DNA of 64,000 bases from an uncultured Lachnospiraceae bacterium (lineage in GTDB: Bacteria; Bacillota; Clostridia; Lachnospirales; Lachnospiraceae), in contig CAMFDG010000003.1 of the NCBI GenBank assembly GCA_945949045.1, positions 1-64,000 on the forward strand, written 5' to 3'. Each line of letters begins with the position of its first letter. Positions within the stretch are counted from its first letter, which is position 1. The translations under genes were made by a program, and so were the position numbers. Under the pieces are notes generated by a model. The model saw only the letters and a program-made list of their open reading frames with translations. It ran no database searches and had not been told where the DNA came from. Below, piece after piece: positions 29,329-38,119 of the stretch.

Positions 29329-29930
29329 TTTGGTACCTCCAAATTAATAAAAATGAATGTTCCCTGAGGGGTCAAATACCAGCCAGGGGTATCATAAATA
29401 AATGCTGTTTGGTGACAATTAGATATTAGTGTGGAAATTAATTTTCTGGCAAGTTCTTTTTGACCTGCGAAGGAATCAGTATAAAAAGAAATGCCTACGG
29501 ATGAAAGCTTACGAATCAAATAGGATCCCTGTCCGACTTTTGCTGAATCTAGAAAAACAGAAAAAGATTGTTCATTAACTTGTCCAGTAAGTTGAAAAAT
29601 CTGTTCGTCCTCATTCATCCAATGTATCAGATTGACAAGGTTAAAGTGTTTTGCATTGCAGATCAAATGTTGTGTATCATCGGTAGCAGATGACCTACAA
29701 ATTTCGACAGCCGAACCATTTGCGCTAATGACCACTTCGTGGTATAGAGAGCGCTTATACTCTGCTTCTTGAGCCTTGATCCATTGTTTTTGAGCAAATT
29801 TCTTAACATCAAGCTCGGCTTTGACGTTTTGCTTGAAAGCATACGCTTCGCAATCAGCGCTGATGGAAATAAGTTTTTCAGCTGTTTGATCGGATATTTC
29901 CGATGGTGGATAAGAGTTTGGATATATCAT
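29298..29930 (-). CDS. Unknown protein, first gene of the HerA-like operon; C-term vaguely DUF927-like
   Basis: Intact ORF (start chosen at MIYPNSY); TAFIYDTPGWYLTPQGTFIF. Confidence 0.6.
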   Translation of the reverse strand: MIYPNSYPPSEISDQTAEKLISISADCEAYAFKQNVKAELDVKKFAQKQWIKAQEAEYKRSLYHEVVISANGSAVEICRSSATDDTQHLICNAKHFNLVNLIHWMNEDEQIFQLTGQVNEQSFSVFLDSAKVGQGSYLIRKLSSVGISFYTDSFAGQKELARKLISTLISNCHQTAFIYDTPGWYLTPQGTFIFINLEVPKWKKISLAIR

Positions 29931-30079
29931 ATTAGTCTCCTCTCGAAATTGATTCAAAAAGGTATGAAGTTTTCAATGTGCAGTGGATATCCCGTGGTTA
30001 TTTTACTGACATGAATTCGTGTCTGACTCGAGTTTACCAAATCTCAAAAAGCACAGTTGGGACAGGAGGAACACGAAAA

Positions 30080-32866
30080 ATGAAAAAAGAAATTTCTGTG
30101 TTTGAATTGTTTAAAACGTACATAACAGAGAGCCTTATGAAATGTGGGGTTATAGAGGAAAGCAAAAGAAATATTAAAATTAACATGATTATTCAGGATA
30201 TTTTGAGCATTGAAGAGGAAGATAAAGATGAGAAGGAAGATGAAGACGAAAAATATAGCAGGCTAATGGAAAAAATTCATAAATGTCGGACAAGAGGGAG
30301 TGTTATTCAAATCAAATGGAATGAGTTGATACAGAATAAAGTGGGGCTAAAAGATGATACAGACAGGGAAAGGAGAATTGAAGAATCAAACGAGAATTTT
30401 TTTGCATTACTTGAAGCAGCAATAAATTCATCTGATGAATTAACATATCGAATCGATGCGAATCAAGGTAATGACATAGAAAGGGAACTGTCAAATCGGA
30501 TCGAATCATTTGTTGGCGATATAGTATTTAATAGAAATACCGATATATTGTCTAAAGTATATGTATTCTTTATACATGGATTTTATGGAAGGGTTAAGGA
30601 AAGAATACCACATGAGGCTAATGTTCCATATTTGGATAGAGGTAAAGAGCCTTCTATTGGCAAGGATTGGAGTTTTACGTGGATTGTTGGACCTGCATAT
30701 GCCGGTAAAACCAGATTTTTGTTGCATTATGCAGAAAATAATAATAAATCTGTCGTTTATTGTGAGAATCCCGAATCATACGATGAAATAATGAATCAAA
30801 TTTTCTTTGAGGAAGATCAAATTCTAAATGATGATGCACGTGCAATATTAGGGTGTAAAAGTAAGCAGGATTTAAAGAAGGAGGAACGTATTAAATATGT
30901 CTTGGAGGATTTCGTTCTCATTGTTGATGGGGACAGACTGAAGGACGATGATATTGGGAAACTACGTTTATTAAGTAAGTTAGATAAAATTCAGGTGTTT
31001 GTTGAAACACGATCCGGTAATCATATAGATGATCCGGATCAGCATGTTGTTCAAGTTTATCCTTTCACAGCGGATGATGCTATTAATTTGTTTTTGGGGG
31101 TTAGTAAAAAATACGGACAAGGAGAGGCGCGGGAAAAGAATACTGCGCTGAACAGGATATTGCCAGATGTTTGTAAAGTGGTATGTAATAACCCAGGGAT
31201 AATTATTTTGTTGGCAGAGCATTATTGGTATTCAATAAAGAAGAATAATTATCAGAGCAAGAAAGAAGCATTTGAATTCCTAAAAAATGTTATTGATTTC
31301 CAACCAGTAGGTAAAATGGATAAAACAATATGTGGGGAAAAATACTATTCATCATTAGATTACGGGCAAGATGATGGCAATAAACAGGTGCAGGCAAATA
31401 TTCTTGGACATATTCGCAACCTCTTCAAAGCTAATGTTCCTGAAGTGGAGCAGAGCACATTTTATGTTTTAGCTCTTCTGAATGGCATCGAACTAAGGAT
31501 GAATTATTTGATGAATTGGTTTGGCATATCTAAAATGGTAATACAAGAGTTGGAGCGAGACGGTTGGTGTACAGTTGATCAGGAGAATATGACTATTGGG
31601 ATTCCACATCTGATAGTACATGCTTTTGGTGAAGATGAGTTTAAAAAAGTAACGGAATTAAGGACATTTAAAATATATATATCAAATTTGTCTAAGACAC
31701 TTAACAGAAGGGAAATACAACCAACGGATGTAGGAATTATGCAACAAGTGATACAGAGGATCCATGATGTGTTTTTCGTACAGCTGAGAAAGAAAATTTC
31801 GATGTTAGATGAAAGCATATATGAGTTTCATTTTTCTTGTATCAGATATTATTTATATTATGGGAATGCTGTGCAGGCAGAACAGCTAGGTACTTTGAAA
31901 AGTCTGGAAATTGATGAAAAGTATAAAAGCCATGTATATGAGCACATACTGTTGACAATCAAAGATTATATTGGAAAGGATGATTTGGCAAGAATTTACG
32001 ATGATATTATTGATCTATTAAATACGAAAGCAGTATTCAGCTCGTATTTTGGAACATTGGCATTCTTGGATATGATATATCTGTGGTCTGAAAATACGAC
32101 TTTGCGCTGTATAGGATTTGTGATGGAATTTAAGCATACAAACCCTAAACATATAAAGTTTAAATATACAACACTAAAGCGGGTACAGTTTAAACGCATA
32201 AATCCTAAACGGGTAGATTTTAAATACGCAAAATTTGAATATGCAGAATATAGAAATATTAAATTGACAATTAACAGGTTGCGGGAAATTTATGGTGTAA
32301 TAATTTCTATGGAAGAAAAAAACAGAGATTACGGGATTTGTGTTCAATTGAAATTCTATTCAGATGTGTTTGATGATTTCACTTATTCTGAATATTACTC
32401 ACCTGAAGTGCTTTGTCAACGAATACAGTCTTGGAATTCTATTGAAGAGGCTTTTGATAGCTCAGAGAATAAAACCGTAAACGATGTCGAAAAGAAAATT
32501 TATACAAAATCAGTTATTCTTGTTCTGTATGAATTATTCTATCTGATTACGATTAACCTAATTAATCAGAGAAATAATAAAGACGATATTTTATCGGGAA
32601 AGATACATGGAAATCTTAAATCGCATATAAGAGATACCTCGGAACGATTGATTGAATTGAGGGATTGTATTGGAGAATTGCCATGTTACTGTGCAGGTGT
32701 GTGTATATTATCATGCGGATTGGCGGGAGTAATTTTACACGATAAGTCTCTTATGAAGATACGAGAATATGATTATAAACATGTCGCAATGTACAATCAG
32801 AATCATCTGGATTGGCTTCAGAAAGTCATTGCATGTTATCGTAAGTGGGGCGATACGGAGGAATAG
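30080..32866 (+). CDS. Large STAND-like P-loop NTPase with internal pentapeptide-repeat tract
   Basis: RBS AGGAGGA before ATG 30080; FTWIVGPAYAGKTRFLLHYAE Walker A, EDFVLIVDGDRL Walker B-like, VYPFTADDAINLF; tract FKHTN-PKHIK-FKYTT-LKRVQ-FKRIN-PKRVD-FKYAK-FEYAE. Confidence 0.75.
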   Translation: MKKEISVFELFKTYITESLMKCGVIEESKRNIKINMIIQDILSIEEEDKDEKEDEDEKYSRLMEKIHKCRTRGSVIQIKWNELIQNKVGLKDDTDRERRIEESNENFFALLEAAINSSDELTYRIDANQGNDIERELSNRIESFVGDIVFNRNTDILSKVYVFFIHGFYGRVKERIPHEANVPYLDRGKEPSIGKDWSFTWIVGPAYAGKTRFLLHYAENNNKSVVYCENPESYDEIMNQIFFEEDQILNDDARAILGCKSKQDLKKEERIKYVLEDFVLIVDGDRLKDDDIGKLRLLSKLDKIQVFVETRSGNHIDDPDQHVVQVYPFTADDAINLFLGVSKKYGQGEAREKNTALNRILPDVCKVVCNNPGIIILLAEHYWYSIKKNNYQSKKEAFEFLKNVIDFQPVGKMDKTICGEKYYSSLDYGQDDGNKQVQANILGHIRNLFKANVPEVEQSTFYVLALLNGIELRMNYLMNWFGISKMVIQELERDGWCTVDQENMTIGIPHLIVHAFGEDEFKKVTELRTFKIYISNLSKTLNRREIQPTDVGIMQQVIQRIHDVFFVQLRKKISMLDESIYEFHFSCIRYYLYYGNAVQAEQLGTLKSLEIDEKYKSHVYEHILLTIKDYIGKDDLARIYDDIIDLLNTKAVFSSYFGTLAFLDMIYLWSENTTLRCIGFVMEFKHTNPKHIKFKYTTLKRVQFKRINPKRVDFKYAKFEYAEYRNIKLTINRLREIYGVIISMEEKNRDYGICVQLKFYSDVFDDFTYSEYYSPEVLCQRIQSWNSIEEAFDSSENKTVNDVEKKIYTKSVILVLYELFYLITINLINQRNNKDDILSGKIHGNLKSHIRDTSERLIELRDCIGELPCYCAGVCILSCGLAGVILHDKSLMKIREYDYKHVAMYNQNHLDWLQKVIACYRKWGDTEE

Positions 32867-33005
32867 GAAACAGGTAAGTTTTGGGAAATTCTCCCAAGTT
32901 TTTTCAATCTTTTATAAAAAAATGTGCATATAAGGCGATTCGAGTGTAATTTTTTAATATTCTTGATAAAAACTTGGGAAAATATGGTTCTCAGAATTGT
33001 AAGTA

Positions 33006-33049
33006 TTAGGAAAACAGGGGCATGAATTTCATGCTCCCCCTGTTTTTTT
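33006..33049 (+). terminator. Terminator after the STAND-like gene
   Basis: AACAGGGGCATGAATTTCATGCTCCCCCTGTTTTTTT. Confidence 0.8.
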
Positions 33050-33111
33050 AGAAAGTTACTCTATAGAGGTTGAAAAGCAGGCAATAGATTATTTGTACAC
33101 TAGACGGGATG

Positions 33112-33300
33112 TCAATTTCTCATATGGCTTTTTCTTAGGATATACTCACTAACAGCGCAGCGAGGAATTTTCCAACATCGTCCGATCCGGAAAGCTTTGA
33201 TTTCATTATTGTTTAAGAGTGCATATGCTGCATTACGTCCAATGTTCAAGATTTCACAGAGTTCATCTAAAGTGATCAAATCTTCAATTTCATTACTCAT
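33112..33300 (-). CDS. HTH_17/excisionase-family DNA-binding protein
   Basis: LITLDELCEILNIGRNAAYALLNNNEIKAFRIGRCWKIPRCAVSEYI. Confidence 0.88.
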   Translation of the reverse strand: MSNEIEDLITLDELCEILNIGRNAAYALLNNNEIKAFRIGRCWKIPRCAVSEYILRKSHMRN

Positions 33301-33623
33301 ATTGATATCTTCCTTTCAAATTGTTAAAAATTATCCGTATGTTCCGATTTAAAAAATACTATAAGCGCAACAGAAATTTAGGTGACGCATATACAAACAT
33401 AGAAGTAACTAGATAACGAAGAGAAAGTAATGTTGGGAGGAAATCATCATGAATAATGTGAGACGGGAACACGATTGGTAGACTTGTTATTATTATATGA
33501 TTCTAAAAATCATATTGATAAAAGCATTGTCAGATATACAATTAATGAACGTATCTTAGAAAGAATAATTATATACAAATTATAAAATTATAAGAGATAT
33601 ATTATCAGATTGGAGAATTATTC

Positions 33624-33899
33624 ATGGCGAGAGATAAATTCATCACAGTGAAATGCTCAGAAGCAGAATATCAAAGAATTAGTCAGGGAGCATCTAAGTC
33701 CAATAAACCAGTCAGCAGTTATTTGAGAGCACTTGGAACAGAAGGACGATATACCAAGAAGGCTAAGAGGGAGATTGGGATTACGGCAATTGTGAAAATG
33801 ACACAGTTGTGTAATGATACACGGAAGAAGGTGGTTGATGATGATCCGATTGTGGATCTGTTACAGGAAGGAGTAGATAAATTATGGCAAAGCTTATAA
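33624..33899 (+). CDS. MobC-like relaxosome protein
   Basis: ITVKCSEAEYQRISQGASKSNKPVSSYLRALG RHH-like mobilization protein, 16-bp overlap with the relaxase gene. Confidence 0.8.
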   Translation: MARDKFITVKCSEAEYQRISQGASKSNKPVSSYLRALGTEGRYTKKAKREIGITAIVKMTQLCNDTRKKVVDDDPIVDLLQEGVDKLWQSL

Positions 33900-34477
33900 A
33901 TATTAATGGTCAGAAAAAGGGAAAGAAAACGCCCTATGCTGATTCTGATTCAGTAGGGAATCTTTGCAAATATGTTTTGGGGGAAGACGAAAAGCATAGT
34001 AAAAATGAAATACTTGAAATTGGTGCTTACGGGGTGGATGATCATGGTACAACGCAGAAAATGGTGGAACAGATGAAGATTGTTCAAAATGCTTATAGGA
34101 TTGAGAGCAGGGGAGGACGGAGAATGGCGCATATGTGTCTAAGTGTTACGGAAGAGGAGTTTGGGAGTCTTGGTTGCAATGATAAGCTTCTCGGGGAATA
34201 TTTCTCAGATTGTGTAAGAGATATATATGATATGGGACATCAGGTAGTTTATGGATTGCATCTTAATCAAAAGGATGAGGGAGATGATGCCCATGCGTTT
34301 GCACATGTGCATATGGCAGTCAATAGCATTAATTTTACTAATGGCAGAAAGTTTCATTTGACAAAGAAGGAGTTTGTGAATGAAGAGAACGTGATGCGTC
34401 AGAAAATTGAGGGGTATCAGGTGCAGTCGCCGGTAATATTTCAAAATGCAGATGTCTATAGGCGGGTAAATGCATAG
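33884..34477 (+). CDS. Short relaxase (MobA/MobP-like N-terminal domain)
   Basis: HAFAHVHMAVNSINFTNGRKFHLTKKE HUH-type relaxase motif; only 197 aa. Confidence 0.75.
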   Translation: MAKLININGQKKGKKTPYADSDSVGNLCKYVLGEDEKHSKNEILEIGAYGVDDHGTTQKMVEQMKIVQNAYRIESRGGRRMAHMCLSVTEEEFGSLGCNDKLLGEYFSDCVRDIYDMGHQVVYGLHLNQKDEGDDAHAFAHVHMAVNSINFTNGRKFHLTKKEFVNEENVMRQKIEGYQVQSPVIFQNADVYRRVNA

Positions 34478-34578
34478 AGGTAAACTTTGGAAAGTCAAGG
34501 ACATATTATTACTGTGGCGCGTCCCTGGCGCGACCAGATGATGCTAGCGGATCATATAATTAAGAGAATATTGTGTGA

Positions 34579-35792
34579 GTGTTAATAATGTTAATTATAG
34601 AAGCGACTAAGAAAGAATATGATTTCATGTATAAAAAAAATTGCGGTATAAAGAAACATTATTTTTTTGAATCAGTTCAACAGCTGATTGGACAGAATGC
34701 CACACTATTAAAGCAGAATGAAAATCTTACAGTTTCAGTGGCGAAACTGACTGACAAAGTCGATAAACGGAACCAAACCATCAAAAAACTCTGGGATCAG
34801 TTAAACAAAAACTTTAGGAACAGTTTTAACCGTCATCATCTGACGGGCTTGAGAAGCCGACAGTAAAAATGACTGTGACTTTCAATACGGTGGCTGTTGT
34901 CAGCATCAACCTCACATATGAAATCCTTTCCAGTGTGTTTAATATCCCGCTTGTAACCGGTACGTTCGAAAACATTGTAAAGTGTTGTGCGGATTCCATG
35001 AAGGAAACATACGAAAAAATCCAGTTGAAAATGACCGCTTTAGAGCTGATATACTATGATGAAACAGGCTCCCGTGTGGATGGAAAAATCTGGTGGGTAC
35101 ACTATGCCTTTGACAAGGCTTATACTTATCTGACGATCAATAAAAAGCACTGTATTGGAATGGATGAAGCGGTGGTACTGCCGCATGCACGTGGAATCAT
35201 AGTCCATGACTGCTGGGGTTCTTATTGGCAGTATCCGGATGTGACACATGCCGCCTGCTGTGCCCATCTTCTCCGGGAACTAAACGGAGTAATTGAGAAT
35301 CATCCGGAGCAGACCTGGGCTCCAAAGTTCAGGAAACTTCTTCTCGACATGAAAAAGAGCCGGGATGAAGCCGTTCAGGAACACAGGGATGAATTCAGCA
35401 TCCATCAGCTCAGTAAATTTGATACAGAGTATGATTACATCATCAAAACAGCATATGAGGAAAATCCACTTCCTGAAACTTCTGCTAAAAAGCGCGGTCG
35501 CAAGAAAAAGAGCAAAGTATTAAATCTTATCTGCAGACTGGATAATTACAAGGCATCAGTCTGCCTGTTTATAAAGAATTTCTGTGTACCATTTGATAAT
35601 AACCAGGCGGAGCGTGACCTGAGGATGGTAAAAGTAAAAACCAAGGTCTCGGGCTGTTTCCGAAGTGAAGAAGGTGCACAGGAATATCTTACAATCATGA
35701 GTTACATTGGATGTGCCAACAAGCATCACATACATGCTTTTACAGACATCCGCGAAGCATTAAACGGAAACCCTGATATTATTTTTGCGTAA
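34579..35792 (+). pseudogene. IS66-family transposase remnant (frameshift plus internal deletion)
   Basis: N-part VAKLTDKVDKRNQTIKKLWDQLNKN...; out-of-frame SSSDGLEKPTVKMT; C-part YYDETGSRVDGKIWWVHYA, VHDCWGSYWQYP, NNQAERDLRMVKVKTKVSGCFRSEEGAQEYLTIMSYI. Confidence 0.9.
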
Positions 35793-36071
35793 TAGGGGGT
35801 TCTGAACAGTTACATTTTTTCAATGAATGAAATGATGGGAAGATTGAGTTGTATATTATTATTGTGTAGGAGATCGCTTTGAGCATATTGCAGTTTTAAT
35901 ACTAATACAAAGGATATTTACATGGTTATTTACCAATGAAATAGATTTGAAATTAGACTAATATATTTGTAATATTAATTTTAGAGTAGCAAGAGAGGAG
36001 GATATCAGGAAAGATTTTGATTGACTACTTTAGATAAAATTGATTGAAGTTATTAAGGGAGGATAAAGTTT

Positions 36072-36464
36072 ATGGAAGTAGTTGGAGTTTTGGCAATAGT
36101 TTATGCGATCGTTTTGATTGTTCTTGATAGAAAGGTTTTTAGAACTATATATTTTGGAAATGTTGGACAACAGATGTTTAAGGAATTTTTTATGGCCCTT
36201 GCTATAGGTTGTATTTTAAGTATGGTCACAATTACTTTTTGGTGGGTTGCTGTAATAGTGATTTTAATTGCAGGATTAATCATTGCATTTACTAAGGCAA
36301 AAAGGCCAGCACAAAGAGCATGCTTTTTTGGTATTTTTGCAGTAATTGCAATTGTTGTAGGAATTGTTGGTTATAAAACCAATAAGGAGTTAATGGGGGA
36401 TGATGACAAGCAAACTTCGAGTGTTGAACAAATGTTAGATACATACGACGTTGGACTATTTTAG
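36072..36464 (+). CDS. Small integral membrane protein
   Basis: 130 aa, about four TM segments, RBS upstream. Confidence 0.6.
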   Translation: MEVVGVLAIVYAIVLIVLDRKVFRTIYFGNVGQQMFKEFFMALAIGCILSMVTITFWWVAVIVILIAGLIIAFTKAKRPAQRACFFGIFAVIAIVVGIVGYKTNKELMGDDDKQTSSVEQMLDTYDVGLF

Positions 36465-36518
36465 TATATTGCGAGTAAAGATTAAACGAATTAAATAGTA
36501 TGATGGGATGATTTTAAT

Positions 36519-36552
36519 AAGGCTTATCGCAGAATAGCGATAAGCCTTAATT
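36519..36552. terminator. Hairpin terminator
   Basis: AAGGCTTATCGC-AGAATA-GCGATAAGCCTT perfect 12-bp stem. Confidence 0.85.
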
Positions 36553-36648
36553 TATTTTATGTTTGAAATCAAGATGAAAAATACAAGGAATATTTCCAAT
36601 GAAAATGTATTGTAAAAGGACTATAGTGAAATTTAAGAAGGTGATAAT

Positions 36649-36906
36649 TTGAATACACAAGATAAGGTGATAAAATACGCTGGAATATATAATGATTTAG
36701 TAGAATTACTTGGAGAAGAGGCGGTTCAAATCATTTATCGAAATATGGCGGGGCAACAGATTACGTTCCCCAAGAGATTGTATAGTAAAGAGTATGTCGT
36801 TCAAGAAACAAAAAGCATAACGGACAGTGCAGATTTACGTAAGAAAGCCTTGGAATATGGGTATACGGAGAGACGATTGAGGCAGCTGATTAAGGAAGAA
36901 CAATAA
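36649..36906 (+). CDS. Mor transcription-activator-like protein
   Basis: LVELLGEEAVQIIYRNMAGQQITFPKRLYSKEYV...YGYTERRLRQLI. Confidence 0.75.
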   Translation: MNTQDKVIKYAGIYNDLVELLGEEAVQIIYRNMAGQQITFPKRLYSKEYVVQETKSITDSADLRKKALEYGYTERRLRQLIKEEQ

Positions 36907-37049
36907 ATTGCAATATACTACGCTTTATACTAAGGATTCGGGAAAAGTGACGGATTCTCTTGAAAAGGGGAGAGAAGAAATGTGAAATCAAATGTTTTGA
37001 TGTTTTTTGAAACAGTGTATGAAGTATTATGGGAAAGAGAGGATAAATT

Positions 37050-38072
37050 GTGTCTTTAGATAAAAGTTCAGGAATAAAAACGGTCTATATGGATGTTGTG
37101 CAACTAGCAAATTTGATAGAAAAGTGTTTTATTCAGGGGGCCGATGAGAAACAACTAGCACAAGTAAAGGAAACAATAAAGGGACAGACATTTCATATTT
37201 GTGCATATACAAAGGAAGAATATGAACTTAGAGTGGGGAAATATCACATAGGGATTTTCTCACTTAATTGTAGAAAAGTTTGGGTATATGACAAGAGGGA
37301 GAATGTATGCTATGAATTAAAACGCGGACGGTGGTTTATTCAACTTAGAGATGCAGTATATGAAAATTTGGAATTGGCTGGGCGAAGAAAAAATATGATT
37401 TGTCCGAACTGCGGAAAGGAGATTACAGGGAATAGCAAGTATTGTATTCAATGTGGTGCAGATTTGGATGAAATTGTATCTTCAGAAGTACTTGAATCTG
37501 GAAAGAAAAAGAGATTTATGAGGAGACTTGCGAAGATACTTATAATCTTGGCTGTTGTATTTGCAGCCTTCTGCATCATTTGTTGGATAAATAATCGTTC
37601 ACGTGAACAAGAGGAAGGTGATAATTACAACTCCAGTTATGAGGATAATAGTATATCGGATGATACATATGAGAATGAAGATGAGTATGAAAACTTTGAT
37701 GATGCAGAAGAAAATGAGTATGCAGAATCTGAATATACGGAACCAGATGAAATGGAATATGAGGATTATGACTCAAGTCATACAATGGAATATTCATATG
37801 AAGAAGACCAGTGCAGCATGAGGTTAATTCTAAATTATGAGGCTGAGGATAGAGGAACAGCCACAATAGAATATACAGAGGACACAGATATAGGTAGTTC
37901 TTGCAATGTATCAGGTACGTTTGAAGAAAACCAAGATTTGACGGGGATCATTTCGCTGGATTCTGGTGAAAATTTGTTTTATGAGGTGGATATGGAGACT
38001 AATCCTGCATCAATAGAACTAACTTCATCAAATGGAGATACAATAGTTTTGTGGAATAACTTTGATTATTGA
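37050..38072 (+). CDS. Zinc-ribbon single-TM protein with acidic Tyr/Glu-rich stalk
   Basis: MICPNCGKEITGNSKYCIQCGADLDE, TM LAKILIILAVVFAAFCIICWI, then NEDEYENFDDAEENEYAESEYTEPDEMEYEDYD. Confidence 0.75.
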   Translation: MSLDKSSGIKTVYMDVVQLANLIEKCFIQGADEKQLAQVKETIKGQTFHICAYTKEEYELRVGKYHIGIFSLNCRKVWVYDKRENVCYELKRGRWFIQLRDAVYENLELAGRRKNMICPNCGKEITGNSKYCIQCGADLDEIVSSEVLESGKKKRFMRRLAKILIILAVVFAAFCIICWINNRSREQEEGDNYNSSYEDNSISDDTYENEDEYENFDDAEENEYAESEYTEPDEMEYEDYDSSHTMEYSYEEDQCSMRLILNYEAEDRGTATIEYTEDTDIGSSCNVSGTFEENQDLTGIISLDSGENLFYEVDMETNPASIELTSSNGDTIVLWNNFDY

Positions 38073-38119
38073 GAGATGCAAGTTAAGCTGTTTATTTACG
38101 GGAAGGGGAAATAACTAAT

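Noticed and set aside
32129-32262. Tandem DNA repeat as a non-coding satellite
   Set aside because: The 15-bp period stays in frame inside an intact ORF and gives a coherent pentapeptide register, so it is a protein repeat.
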